Source: Streptomyces misionensis (GTDB lineage Bacteria; Actinomycetota; Actinomycetes; Streptomycetales; Streptomycetaceae). From it: a stretch of DNA of 64,000 nt. Shown here in pieces: positions 8,291 through 16,814 of the stretch; position 1 is the first letter of the stretch, and each line of letters begins with the position of its first letter. The notes beneath the pieces are model-generated. The model saw nothing but the letters and a program-made list of their open reading frames with translations, was not told where the DNA came from and did not search any database. Where the stretch lies: NCBI RefSeq assembly GCF_900104815.1, contig NZ_FNTD01000004.1:7687001-7751000 (forward strand), read 5' to 3'. A program made the translations under genes and the position numbers.

Positions 8291-9658
8291 GTGGACAGCG
8301 GCGAGCACACACAGGGCCAGGGCCGGACCGCCGGGGACAGCCCCGGGACACAACGGCCGCACCGCCCCCGGGGAGACCGGGAAACCACCCGGCGCCGGGC
8401 CCGGAAGGCGGGCGCGCCGGAGGTCCGGGAGACCCGTTCGAGTGACGACAGGGACAACCGTCCGGGCGAGTCCCGGGTTCCCCGTGCGGGCAAGGACCCG
8501 GGCACCCGGGTGGACGAGTCTCGGCGGGTTGCGGACGGCGACCTGGCCACTTCCGCGGGTGAGGAGCGGGATGCCCGTAAGGGCGAGGTCCGGGAAGCCG
8601 GTACGGACGAGATCCCGGCGCCCCGCGTGGGCGAGGCTCCGGTGAGCCGTGGGAACGATGCCGTGGGCCTCGACACGGGCGAAACCCTGAGAACCCGCGC
8701 GGGTGGCGCCCCGGACATCCCTGCGGGCGGGACCCCGGACACCCCTAGGCGCGGCGCCCCGGGCGCCCGTGTGGCCGGTGCCGGTGGTGCCTGTGCGGGT
8801 GTCCGTCCTGGAACGCGTGCGGGCGATGTCCGGGACGTATCCACGGGCCAGGCCCAGGGGACCCGTACGGGCAACGAACCGGAGGCTCGCACGGACGGCG
8901 CGCCGGGCGCCTGCGCAAGCGGGCCCCGGCGGAGCCATGCGGGCGACGCCTCACACTCCTCTGCGGACGAGTCCCGGGACACCTGTACGGGCACCAATTC
9001 GGACACCCCCGGGAGCGAAACGCCGCGAACCCCTACGGGCAGCGCCGCCGGCGCCCCTGCCGGGGAAGCCCGTGGGCACCGGACCCGCGACGCCCGGGGC
9101 ACCCGCATGCGCATCCTTCACGCGGCCGGTGCGATGTTCGCCGAGCGAGGGTACGAGGCGGCCACCGTTCGGGACATCGCGGCACGCGCCGGGGTGAACC
9201 AAGCGCTCATATTCCGCTACTTCGGCTCGAAGAAGGCCCTGCTCGCCGAGGTGATGGCGCAGGACGGCAGGGAGCAGGTGAGCACCACGGCACCCGAGCG
9301 GCTGTTCGAGACCGCGCTGCGCGGGGTCCTCGCGGAGGGCGGGGGAGCCGGCGCCGATCGGCTGCTGGCCGTGTACCTGCGTTCGATCGGCAACGCCGAC
9401 GCCGCCCCGGAGACCGTGCGCTTGCTGGGGGAGGAGTACGCCGGCGCGCTCGCCGCCCTCTCCCCGGCCGAGGACGGCACACTGCGCGCCCAGCTCGCCA
9501 TGGCCTGGCTGCTCGGCATCGGCCTGATGCGCGTCGTCGTGGGCCAGGAGCCGCTGGCGAGCGCCGCCCCGGACGACGTCTGCGCCCACGTCCTCGCGGC
9601 ACTCGACCGGTTGCTCCCCGTGCTGCCGGCCGAGGGGGTGACCGACGTGCGGCCCTAG
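8291..9658 (+). CDS. TetR family regulator with a long octapeptide-repeat N-terminal region
   Basis: Read from GTG 8291, which has an AAGGAG site 6-7 bases upstream, the protein has 455 residues. Residues about 55-270 are some 27 degenerate octapeptides of the type TRAGDAPD. Residues 271-320 are a standard TetR helix-turn-helix (ILHAAGAMFAERGYEAATV, then AGVNQALIFRYFGSKKALL), followed by a normal ligand-binding C-terminal part. TetR proteins are usually 190-230 residues with only a short tail before the helix-turn-helix, so the repeat region is exceptional. A start at ATG 9106 would cut into helix 1 and lacks a ribosome site, so the long form is favoured but unproven. It probably controls the divergent P450-ferredoxin pair. 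Confidence 0.75.
   Translation: MDSGEHTQGQGRTAGDSPGTQRPHRPRGDRETTRRRARKAGAPEVRETRSSDDRDNRPGESRVPRAGKDPGTRVDESRRVADGDLATSAGEERDARKGEVREAGTDEIPAPRVGEAPVSRGNDAVGLDTGETLRTRAGGAPDIPAGGTPDTPRRGAPGARVAGAGGACAGVRPGTRAGDVRDVSTGQAQGTRTGNEPEARTDGAPGACASGPRRSHAGDASHSSADESRDTCTGTNSDTPGSETPRTPTGSAAGAPAGEARGHRTRDARGTRMRILHAAGAMFAERGYEAATVRDIAARAGVNQALIFRYFGSKKALLAEVMAQDGREQVSTTAPERLFETALRGVLAEGGGAGADRLLAVYLRSIGNADAAPETVRLLGEEYAGALAALSPAEDGTLRAQLAMAWLLGIGLMRVVVGQEPLASAAPDDVCAHVLAALDRLLPVLPAEGVTDVRP
8453..9100 (+). repeat. 24-bp tandem repeat array, about 27 units, in frame with the TetR gene
   Basis: The DNA has a strict 24-base period here; 17 units fit exactly between 8693 and 9100, and about ten more upstream are in the same phase. 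The approximate consensus is ACCCGTGCGGGC followed by GACGCCCCGGAC, encoding Thr-Arg-Ala-Gly-Asp-Ala-Pro-Asp. Units are strongly diverged (no two identical), so the array is old or under weak constraint. Because 24 is a multiple of three the reading frame is kept. Confidence 0.85.
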
Positions 9659-9911
9659 GGTCCCGCCCCGCACCAGGCGGTCGCTCCGACGCGTCGGCGC
9701 GGGCGGGCCGTCATCGTGGTTCCGCCAGAGCCATCACCGCACCGCGGCCATCCGGGACCGGATCACCCCGTTCGGCCGCCCTGCCCTCCCGTCGCAGAAC
9801 CGACGGCAGGCGCCCTCTCCGTCTCGATACGATCACCCTGCCGTGCTTGATCGCGGTACCCGCCGGCCGCGGTCGCCGGTCCGTCGGGACCGTTCGGAGC
9901 GAGGGGGACGC

Positions 9912-10595
9912 ATGCGGGTCGACCAGCTGTGGCGCTATCCGGTGAAGTCCGTGGGCGGTGAGCGGCTGGCCGCTGCCCGGGTCGGTGTGCCGGGGATCGA
10001 GGGCGACCGGGGCATCGCGGTGCACGACGAGCGGGGAGAGGTCACCTGGGCCGGTGCCGTTCCCGGGCTCATGCGGGTGCGGGCGGTCCATGTCGGGCCG
10101 GGCGTGGCCGAACTGGTGCTGCCGGACGGCCGGCGGTTCCGCTCCGACGCGCCCGACGCCGCCGCCCGGCTCAGTGCCGCCGTCCGGGCCGAGGTCACCC
10201 TGGCCGAACACGGCGCGCACCCGCCGCACGCCGCGCTTCACATACTGACCTCGACGGCGCTGCGCAGCCTCGCCTCGGCGCTGCCGGACAGCGCGCTGGA
10301 CGTCAGCCGGTTCCGGCCCGGCATGGTGCTCGACGACGTCCCCGACGAGGGGTCCACCGGGTATCCGGAACACGGCTGGATCGGCCGCCGGATGGCCATC
10401 GGCGAGCTGGTCCTGCGCTTCACCGAGGGGTGCGACCGCTGTGTGGTGATCACCAAGGAGACGCCGAGCGTGCCCCACGACCGCGCCGTGCTGCGCTGGG
10501 TCGCCCGCGAACTGGGCAACACCTTCGGCGTGTACGCGGCGGTCGAGACACCCGGCCGTGTCCGCGCCGGGGACGAGGCCCGCTGGCTCGACTGA
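9912..10595 (+). CDS. MOSC domain protein
   Basis: 227 residues from ATG 9912, preceded by GAGGGGG; a longer frame from 9843 has no ribosome site. The N-terminus VDQLWRYPVKSVGGERL is the MOSC N-terminal beta-barrel signature and GCDRCVVITKETPSVPHD holds the cysteine expected to bind the terminal sulfur or molybdenum cofactor. MOSC proteins of the YcbX/mARC class reduce N-hydroxylated compounds or move sulfur to metal centres. It stands alone, convergent with the next TetR gene. Exact substrate unknown. Confidence 0.88.
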   Translation: MRVDQLWRYPVKSVGGERLAAARVGVPGIEGDRGIAVHDERGEVTWAGAVPGLMRVRAVHVGPGVAELVLPDGRRFRSDAPDAAARLSAAVRAEVTLAEHGAHPPHAALHILTSTALRSLASALPDSALDVSRFRPGMVLDDVPDEGSTGYPEHGWIGRRMAIGELVLRFTEGCDRCVVITKETPSVPHDRAVLRWVARELGNTFGVYAAVETPGRVRAGDEARWLD

Positions 10596-10728
10596 GGGGC
10601 CACCATTCGACGGGGCTGCCCGCCTGTCCGGTGGCCCAGCCGCAAATCGGGCCTCCGCCCTCGACTTCCCGCTACTGGACTGAAGGTGAGCGATCGCGCC
10701 CCCCGCTCTGGCCGATCGCTGAGGAGCA

Positions 10729-11355
10729 TCAGGCGATCCCGGCCGCCGCGAGGGCCACGGCGCTGCGCAGGGCCGCCACCAGATCGGCCCGGACGGCCCC
10801 GGGGTCGGTGGCCGACTCGTCCGTGCGGTAGGCGTGGTGCTCGACGGCCGCGCGCAGGGCGGCGTTGAGCATGGCGGCCCGGATGGCCGGCCGTGCGTCG
10901 TCGTAGGGCAGCCCGGCGCGCTCGGCGAGGACACGTGCGAACACGGGTTCCGCCTCGTCACGGGTCTGCAGCCAGACCGCGCGCAGGCCCGGCTCGGTCC
11001 GGGTCAGCCGCAGCAGGGCGCCGATGTCCGGTCCGGGCAGCAGCGCGTCGCCGGTCCACAGGCGGTCGAAGGCCTCCTGGAGGGGCCGGTGGGGACGCCA
11101 CTGCCGCAACGCGTCGGCGATCGCGTCGATGCCCGTCGAGAACAGCGGCCGTACGCAGCTCTCCTTCGTGGGGAAGTAGCGCCAGACGGTCCGCGCCGAA
11201 ACGCCGACCGCCTGCCCGATCTGTTCCCCCGTGGTCGCGGCGACGCCCTGGGCGACGAACAGGTCGACCGCGGCGCGGGCGATCTCCAGCCGGATGGCGG
11301 CCTTGCGTTCCTCGGTCAGCGGCGGCCGCCCCGTCCGTCCGCGGGCTGCGTTCAT
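10729..11355 (-). CDS. TetR family regulator, divergent from an SDR gene
   Basis: 208 residues. The DNA-binding part is EIARAAVDLFVAQGVAATTG, then QIGQAVGVSARTVWRYFPTK (residues about 25-65), followed by a C-terminal ligand domain of the TetR_C class. A GGGAGGGG ribosome site precedes ATG 11355. The adjacent SDR starts 90 bases away in the other direction, with a 17-bp near-palindrome between, which points to local repression of both genes. The inducing ligand is unknown but may be the SDR substrate. Confidence 0.88.
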   Translation of the reverse strand: MNAARGRTGRPPLTEERKAAIRLEIARAAVDLFVAQGVAATTGEQIGQAVGVSARTVWRYFPTKESCVRPLFSTGIDAIADALRQWRPHRPLQEAFDRLWTGDALLPGPDIGALLRLTRTEPGLRAVWLQTRDEAEPVFARVLAERAGLPYDDARPAIRAAMLNAALRAAVEHHAYRTDESATDPGAVRADLVAALRSAVALAAAGIA

Positions 11356-11408
11356 CCGCCCCTCCCGTGCCGGTGATCGATGTCGTGGGTATTCTCCACC
11401 AAGACTTT

Positions 11409-11425
11409 ATGTCACTCAGAGACAT
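11409..11425. promoter_or_regulatory. Candidate TetR operator between tetR and SDR
   Basis: ATGTCACTCAGAGACAT is symmetric apart from the centre and one base pair (ATGTC arms, inner CT/AG). It lies 19 bases upstream of the SDR start and 54 upstream of the divergent TetR start. Inferred operator. Confidence 0.6.
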
Positions 11426-11444
11426 TAATTCGGACGGAGTACTC

Positions 11445-12206
11445 ATGGCCGACGGTGTGAACGGGCGCAGCGTGATCGTCACCGGAGCGGGATCGGGCAT
11501 AGGCCGCGCGGCCGCGCTGGCCTTCGCGGGGCAGGGCGACCGCGTGGTGGTGGCGGACCTGAACGCCGAGGGAGCCGGCGCGGTCGTCAAGGAGATCGAG
11601 GCGGCCGGCGGCACCGCGGTGGCCGTGACGGGCGACCTGAGCGAGCAGACCGTCGTGGACCTGGTCACGGCGACGGCGGTCGAGCGGTTCGGCGGCGTGG
11701 ACGTCCTGGTGAACAACGCCGGGATCATGGACAGCATGTCGGCCCTGGCCGACGTGAGCGACGCCGAGTGGGAGCGGGTCATCAGGGTCAACCTGACCGC
11801 ACCGTTCCTCCTCGCCCGCGCCGTGCTGCCGCACATGCTGGACGCGGGCCGCGGCGTCATCGTGAACACCGCGTCCGAGGCGGCCCTGCGCGGCAGCGCG
11901 GCGGGTGCCGCCTACACGGCGTCCAAGCACGGCGTGGTGGGGCTGACGAAGTCGCTGGCGGTGATGTACCGCAAGAAGGGCATCCGCGCCAACGCCATCT
12001 GCCCGGGCGGCACCGCGACCGCCATCTCGGTGGACGCGGACCCGGCCGCGCACGGCCCGGCGGAACTCGGCCCCTACTTCGCCAACCTCGGCCGGGTGTC
12101 CCGGCCGGAGGAACAGGCCGCGGCGATCCTGTTCCTCGCCTCCCCGGCCGCGAGCAACATCAACGGCGCGATCCTGCCCGTCGACGACGGCTGGTCCGCG
12201 GTCTGA
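11445..12206 (+). CDS. Short-chain dehydrogenase/reductase (classical SDR)
   Basis: 253 residues. Features are the cofactor motif TGAGSGIG (about 14-21), LVNNAGIMD, the active-site AYTASKHG (Tyr-x3-Lys) and ICPGGTATAI. The acidic ADLNAE after strand beta-2 suggests NAD(H) rather than NADP(H). Start ATG 11445 follows a CGGAG site. It is divergent from a TetR gene, and the convergent neighbour is a Baeyer-Villiger monooxygenase. A plausible joint role is oxidation of alcohols or sterol-like compounds to ketones that the monooxygenase then uses; this is inference from proximity. Confidence 0.9.
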   Translation: MADGVNGRSVIVTGAGSGIGRAAALAFAGQGDRVVVADLNAEGAGAVVKEIEAAGGTAVAVTGDLSEQTVVDLVTATAVERFGGVDVLVNNAGIMDSMSALADVSDAEWERVIRVNLTAPFLLARAVLPHMLDAGRGVIVNTASEAALRGSAAGAAYTASKHGVVGLTKSLAVMYRKKGIRANAICPGGTATAISVDADPAAHGPAELGPYFANLGRVSRPEEQAAAILFLASPAASNINGAILPVDDGWSAV

Positions 12207-12292
12207 CACGGAACAGCCGCCCGCGAACCGGTCCCGAAGAGCGGCGGTCGGCAGCCGGCCGCCTCCGGGGCCGCCCGGCACCGCCCGGCCGC

Positions 12293-12325
12293 GACGCCGC
12301 CGCCGGCCCACTCGGCGGTGGCGTC
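12293..12325. terminator. Bidirectional hairpin between convergent SDR and monooxygenase genes
   Basis: GACGCC-g-CCGCC, a 9-base loop, then GGCGG-t-GGCGTC: 11 pairs with one mismatch, placed in the 146-bp convergent gap. Confidence 0.6.
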
Positions 12326-12352
12326 GGCGCGCGGACGCCGCGGCGGGACCCG

Positions 12353-14164
12353 TCAGGCCCGGGCGGAAGTCCTGGGCCGGAGGATCTCGGCCAGGGACTC
12401 CTCCCGCCACCGCTCCAGCAGTGCGTGGAAGGCCGCGGCCCCGTGGGGGTAGGCGGTGGGGCGGTTCGGCCGGCCGCGCCCCTCGGCGTTGTAGTAGCCG
12501 GGGGTGCACTCGGCGTGGAACCACTCGTGGTCGGGGGCGTTCACGGCCAGGGCGGCGAGCCAGGCGTCCTCGGCCTCGCGTGACGGTTCGACGACGGCAC
12601 TCTCGGCCTGGGCCGCCGCGACGAGCGCGGCGGCGTGGACGGCGTGTTCGTCCAGCACGTGGGTGTAGTTGACGCTGCCGGCGCTCTGCACCCCGCCCAG
12701 CTGGATCAGGTTGGGGAATCCGTTGCTGGTGAAGCCGTGCAGCGTGCGCGGGCCCCGCGCGGCCCACGCGTCCCGCAGCAGGATGCCGCCCCGGCCGCGC
12801 ACGGGCAGCCGGCCCGAGTGGATGCCGGAGACCCCGACGGAGAAGCCGGTGGCGAAGATCAGGCAGTCGAGGGCGTACTCGGTGTCGCCGACCACGACAC
12901 CGTGCTCGGTCATCCGCTCGATGCCGTGGGTGTCGGCGGTGTCGACGAGGGTGACGTTGTCGCGGTTGAACGTCTGCAGGTACAGGTCCGAGAAGGTGGG
13001 ACGCTTGCAGGCGTACCGGTACCACGGCTTGAGCCTGGCCGCCGTGTCCGGGTCGGTGACGATCTCGTCGACGCGGGCGCGGAGTTCGTTCATCTTGGCG
13101 GCGTCCGCGATCTCGTAGGCGGCTTCGAACGCCGCCGGGTCGCCGCCCCGGCGGCTGAAGCTCGGCAGGAGCTTCTCCAGGAGTGCGGCCGACGAGGTCC
13201 AGCGGTCCGCTACGAGGTCCTCGTCGACGGACTCGCCCGAGACGATGCGCAGGAAGTTGTCGCGGCGTTCGCGCGCCCAGCCGTGGTGGTCGGCGCCGAC
13301 GTCCCCAGCGGTGGTGCGGCGGTTGGCGCGCACGTCCACGGAGGAGGGCGTGCGCTGGAACACGTAGAGGTGTCCGGCGTCCTCGGCCAGCATCGGTACG
13401 ACCTGGACGCCGGTGGCGCCGGTGCCCACGACGCCCACGCGTTGGTCCGCGAGTCCGGTGAGGCCCCCGTTCGCGGTGCCGCCCGTGTAGGCGTAGTCCC
13501 AGCGCGAGGTGTGGAAGGTGCGGCCCCGGAACTTCTCGATGCCGGGGATGCCGGGCAGTTTCAGCTCGGACAGGGTGCCGGTGGCCGTGACGACGTACGT
13601 GGCCCGGAACTCGTCGCCCCGGTCGGTCGTGACGATCCACACCTGCGCGGTTTCGTCCCAGGTCAGTGAGGTGACCGCGGTGGAGAACAATGCGTCCGCG
13701 TAGAGGTCGGACTTCTCGGCGATCCGCACCGCGTGACGGCGGATCTCCTCACCCGGAGCGTACTTCCACTCGGGCACGTAACCGGTCTCGTCGAGCATCG
13801 GCAGATACACGTGCGACTCGACGTCGCAGTGGATGCCCGGGTACCGGTTCCAGTACCAGGTCCCCCCGAAGTCGCCGCCCTTCTCGACGACGCGCACGCG
13901 CTCGACGCCCTGCTGACGCAGCCGTGCTCCCGCCAGGATGCCGCCGAAGCCGCCGCCGACGACCGCGACGTCCACGCTGTCCCGCACCGGCTCGCGCTCG
14001 GCCGCCGGACCCGCGTGGGGGTCGTCGGCGTAGGAGCCGAACTCGGCCTCGGCGCGGAGGTACTGCCGGGTGCCGTCGGGGCGCACTCGGCGCTCCCGCT
14101 CGGCCCGGTAACGCTCCCTGAGCTCGGCGAGCGCTTCGGGAGTCAGCGGCTGTGAATGCGCCAT
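12353..14164 (-). CDS. Flavin-dependent Baeyer-Villiger monooxygenase (type I)
   Basis: 603 residues from ATG 14164; a longer frame to 14251 lacks a ribosome site. FAD motif VGGGFGG (69-75), the Baeyer-Villiger fingerprint FxGxxxHTxxW as FRGRTFHTSRW (212-222), and the NADPH motif GTGATG (247-252) are all present. Length and the N-terminal extension before the first Rossmann fold suit the cyclohexanone/cyclododecanone/steroid monooxygenase branch. It converts a ketone to an ester or lactone with NADPH and O2. A 20-bp palindrome lies 105 bases upstream in the divergent promoter region. Substrate unknown. Confidence 0.92.
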   Translation of the reverse strand: MAHSQPLTPEALAELRERYRAERERRVRPDGTRQYLRAEAEFGSYADDPHAGPAAEREPVRDSVDVAVVGGGFGGILAGARLRQQGVERVRVVEKGGDFGGTWYWNRYPGIHCDVESHVYLPMLDETGYVPEWKYAPGEEIRRHAVRIAEKSDLYADALFSTAVTSLTWDETAQVWIVTTDRGDEFRATYVVTATGTLSELKLPGIPGIEKFRGRTFHTSRWDYAYTGGTANGGLTGLADQRVGVVGTGATGVQVVPMLAEDAGHLYVFQRTPSSVDVRANRRTTAGDVGADHHGWARERRDNFLRIVSGESVDEDLVADRWTSSAALLEKLLPSFSRRGGDPAAFEAAYEIADAAKMNELRARVDEIVTDPDTAARLKPWYRYACKRPTFSDLYLQTFNRDNVTLVDTADTHGIERMTEHGVVVGDTEYALDCLIFATGFSVGVSGIHSGRLPVRGRGGILLRDAWAARGPRTLHGFTSNGFPNLIQLGGVQSAGSVNYTHVLDEHAVHAAALVAAAQAESAVVEPSREAEDAWLAALAVNAPDHEWFHAECTPGYYNAEGRGRPNRPTAYPHGAAAFHALLERWREESLAEILRPRTSARA

Positions 14165-14268
14165 GTGCGCGGCCTCGTTCCTTCCGGTTGTCCGGCAAAG
14201 GGCCGCCTCGTCCACGAACTGGGCACGAACGCACGGGACTTGAGCAGCCATGCACTACGGTAACAAGC

Positions 14269-14288
14269 ACCGGACAGTGTTGTCCGGT
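14269..14288. promoter_or_regulatory. 20-bp palindromic operator between monooxygenase and lipoprotein genes
   Basis: ACCGGACA-GTGT-TGTCCGGT has perfect 8-bp arms. It sits between divergent genes (starts 14164 minus and 14338 plus) and is a likely TetR-type operator for one or both. Which regulator binds is unknown; the TetR genes at 15368-15955 and 16076-16756 are candidates. Confidence 0.65.
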
Positions 14289-14337
14289 TGAGGGGCGGGT
14301 TGCTTCCGCATACTTTCGGACAGGAAGAGTGATCCCC

Positions 14338-15360
14338 GTGCGACGACTTTCGATCCGGACACTCGTCATGCTCGCGGCGATCGGTGTGCCGGCCCTCGCG
14401 GGATGCGGTACCCAGACCACCGCTGCGCGTTCGGACCCGGGCACCGCCGGTGCGGAGCGGATCATCCGCGCGCAGCGGGTCATGTGCCCGACCCCGACGC
14501 ACGGGCGGACCGGGACGACCCTGCTGGAAGGGCCCACCTTCGACGCGCACGGGAAACTGCTCGTCGTCGACGTCACGGCCCCGGCCGGCGAGCCGAAGGT
14601 GCTGCGCGTGGACGTCCGGAAGACGTCGGCGGAACCGGTCTACACCGACGACCGCGGCGCCTACACCTCGGCCCAGTTCAGCCCGTACGACGGCCGGATC
14701 TACCTGACCGACTTCGCCCACGGGGACATCGTCACCCTGGCCCCGGACGGCGGTGATCCGCGGACCTTCTTCTCCGGCGAGGTCGACGGCGCGCCGATGA
14801 ACCCCGACGACCTCGCCTTCGACCGGGAGGGCAATCTGTACGTCAGCGACTCACGCGGCATGTCCGAGGGCAGGGCGCAGGGCCGGGTGGTGCGCATCGA
14901 CCGCACGGGGAGGGAGGCGGCCGTGCTGGCGGACGGCCTCGCCGCGCCGAACGGCATCTCCTTCGACGCGGACTACCGCGGGCTGTGGTTCAGCGAGCTG
15001 ACGCAGAACCGCATTTCCTACCTGCTCCTCGACGGGAAGGGCGGGGTGTCCTCACGGCACACCGCCATCCGGGTCGACGGCGGTGTCGCGCAGACCGACT
15101 CGATCGCGGTGGACGCGGACGGCAATCTCTACCAGGGACTGCACGGGCGGCCCGCGATGGCGGTGTACGGCAGCGACGGCGAGCGCCTGGCGACCGTCGA
15201 GGTCCCGGCCGATGCCGCCGACGGGCTGGAATCGGCGACCAACGTGGCCATCGCACCGGGCGGCACCCGCGCCTACATGACCGTCAGCGGGCCGGCCGGC
15301 GGCTGTCTCTTCGCCTTCGACGCGTTGGGAAAGGGCGTGCGCCAGTCCAACGGAGGCTGA
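14338..15360 (+). CDS. Lipoprotein with SMP-30/gluconolactonase-like beta-propeller
   Basis: 340 residues from GTG 14338, with AGGAAG ten bases upstream. The N-terminal RRLSIRTLVMLAAIGVPALAGC is a lipoprotein signal with lipobox LAGC. The rest shows repeated propeller blades: FDAHGKLLVVDV, FDREGNLYVSDS, FDADYRGLWFSEL, VDADGNLYQGLHG. This is the SMP-30/LRE (lactonase, strictosidine synthase-like) fold, so a surface-bound lactone hydrolase is plausible. Because it is divergent from a Baeyer-Villiger monooxygenase that makes lactones and shares its operator region, hydrolysis of that lactone is an attractive but unproven role. Confidence 0.8.
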   Translation: MRRLSIRTLVMLAAIGVPALAGCGTQTTAARSDPGTAGAERIIRAQRVMCPTPTHGRTGTTLLEGPTFDAHGKLLVVDVTAPAGEPKVLRVDVRKTSAEPVYTDDRGAYTSAQFSPYDGRIYLTDFAHGDIVTLAPDGGDPRTFFSGEVDGAPMNPDDLAFDREGNLYVSDSRGMSEGRAQGRVVRIDRTGREAAVLADGLAAPNGISFDADYRGLWFSELTQNRISYLLLDGKGGVSSRHTAIRVDGGVAQTDSIAVDADGNLYQGLHGRPAMAVYGSDGERLATVEVPADAADGLESATNVAIAPGGTRAYMTVSGPAGGCLFAFDALGKGVRQSNGG

Positions 15361-15367
15361 CGCCCGC

Positions 15368-15955
15368 TCACCCTTCGAAGGGCCGCACCGGGCCCACCTC
15401 GACACCGAGCAGCCGCCATGCCGCCCGTGCCCGGCGTTCCCGGTGCGGACGGGGGGAACCGGTGACGGCGCCCGAGACCATGCCGACGGCGATCATCAGG
15501 TCGTCGGGCTCCGCAGCGAGCGGATGACCCTCCGGCAGACGTCCGCGCAGGGCCTGCTCGACCCGCCGGGACAGCGCCGCCGCGTACGCGTGGACGGCGG
15601 AGGGGTCGGCCGCCGCGTCGCCGTGCAGGACGCTGATGAAGGCCGCGGACTGCACCAGGTGCCAGGTCAGCACGCCGAGGACGCGGGCGAGGTCCGCTTC
15701 TTGCGCCGCCTGTTCGATCTGACGGACGTTCTCCTCCAGGACCGCGGTCGCCACGGCGGCCCGGTCGGGGAAGTGCCGGTACAGCACGCCCTGGCCGACC
15801 CCCGCCCGGCGCGCGATCGCGGACAGCGGGGCGTCCAGGCCGTGCTCCGCGAAGACCTCACGGGCGGCGGCGACGAGAGCGGCCCGGTTGCGAGCGGCGG
15901 CCTTGGGGCCGCCACTGGCGGGCCTGCGGGTGCCGGACCTGGGTTGCTGCGTCAC
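15368..15955 (-). CDS. TetR family regulator
   Basis: 195 residues, apparently starting with GTG 15955. The helix-turn-helix is ALVAAAREVFAEHGLDAPLS, then AIARRAGVGQGVLYRHFPDR (about residues 27-66), typical of the AcrR-like group. It is convergent with the lipoprotein gene, with only 7 bases between the stop codons. It may control the monooxygenase/lipoprotein pair, but it could act elsewhere; there is no obvious palindrome directly upstream. Confidence 0.85.
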   Translation of the reverse strand: MTQQPRSGTRRPASGGPKAAARNRAALVAAAREVFAEHGLDAPLSAIARRAGVGQGVLYRHFPDRAAVATAVLEENVRQIEQAAQEADLARVLGVLTWHLVQSAAFISVLHGDAAADPSAVHAYAAALSRRVEQALRGRLPEGHPLAAEPDDLMIAVGMVSGAVTGSPRPHRERRARAAWRLLGVEVGPVRPFEG

Positions 15956-16075
15956 CCCGCGAGGGTACCGGGCCGCTCCCTACCCGGGAACGGGACGGTG
16001 TGGCGCGGTCATGGACGCCCGCGTGCCGCGCGGCCGTCGCCCGCCCGAAGTGACCGAAGCCCCGGACCGTCCGGC

Positions 16076-16756
16076 TCAGTTCGTCGCGGCGGACCGTACG
16101 CCGAGCCCCGTCAGACAGGCGGTCAGCACCCGGGTCAGCCGCGGCTCCACCTCCACCACGGCGTGGCCGAGCCGGGGGTCGCTCGTGTACAGCTCGCGCA
16201 GGCGCGGGCCGGGCGTGGCCATCTGCCACAGCGCGCCCGCCAGCCCGGTCGCCGTGGCGATCGTGTCGACGCTCTCCAGCTCGTCGAGACCGAGCAGCCG
16301 GCCCAGTTCGCCGCCGATCAGCTCGACCTCCTCCAGCGTGACCAGCTTGAAGGAGCGCACCGACTCGATCGACACGTTGCGCTCCAGGTTCAGCGGCGCC
16401 TGGGCGAGCAGGTCGCAGAACATGGGGCGCCGCGCCAGCGTGCCCGCGATCACGGCAGCGACCTCGGCGGGCGTGGCCTGCGCCCGCCGGGCCAGGTCGC
16501 CGCGCAGTTCGGCGGACCACTCCCGCCACCCCTCGGCGGTCAGCGCGAGGAAGATCTGCTCCCGCGTCTCGAAATAGCGCAGCAGCGCGGACTTGTGCAT
16601 GCCCACGGCCGCGGCGATGTCGGTGAGGGTGACCTCCCGTACGCCACGGGCCCGGCCGAGCTCCCGGGCCGCTTCCAGGATGGCGGCTTCCCGGGCCTGC
16701 TTGGCCTCGGCGCTGCGCGCACGTCGAAAGGCGGGCTCACTCATGGGGGACATCAT
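16076..16756 (-). CDS. TetR family regulator, divergent from an SDR gene
   Basis: 226 residues from ATG 16756; an internal start at ATG 16744 (MSEPAFRRA) is equally possible because no ribosome site precedes either. The helix-turn-helix is AILEAARELGRARGVREVTL, then DIAAAVGMHKSALLRYFETR. The C-terminal part is the TetR_C class that often controls oxidoreductases. The absence of a ribosome site on both sides of the promoter region suggests leaderless transcripts. Two direct repeats in the intergenic region are likely binding sites. Confidence 0.85.
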   Translation of the reverse strand: MMSPMSEPAFRRARSAEAKQAREAAILEAARELGRARGVREVTLTDIAAAVGMHKSALLRYFETREQIFLALTAEGWREWSAELRGDLARRAQATPAEVAAVIAGTLARRPMFCDLLAQAPLNLERNVSIESVRSFKLVTLEEVELIGGELGRLLGLDELESVDTIATATGLAGALWQMATPGPRLRELYTSDPRLGHAVVEVEPRLTRVLTACLTGLGVRSAATN

Positions 16757-16770
16757 AGGAACCGGTTAAC

Positions 16771-16810
16771 AAAACGGCGTTGCATTAATAAGAGAACGGT
16801 GTTGTACTAA
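16771..16810. promoter_or_regulatory. Two 18-bp direct repeats, 22 bp apart, between tetR and SDR
   Basis: Repeats at 16771-16788 and 16793-16810 match at 14 of 18 positions and share the core ACGG(C/T)GTTG. The first contains TTAA-N3-AACGgCGTT-N3-TTAA symmetry. A spacing of 22 bp (two helical turns) would place two dimers on the same DNA face. Likely operator for the divergent TetR and SDR genes. Confidence 0.55.
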
Positions 16811-16814
16811 CGGC

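Noticed and set aside
8059..9114. Minus-strand frame of 351 residues through the 24-bp repeat array
   Set aside because: A repeat period divisible by three keeps all frames open. This one overlaps the P450 start and has no domain, whereas the plus frame leads directly into TetR.
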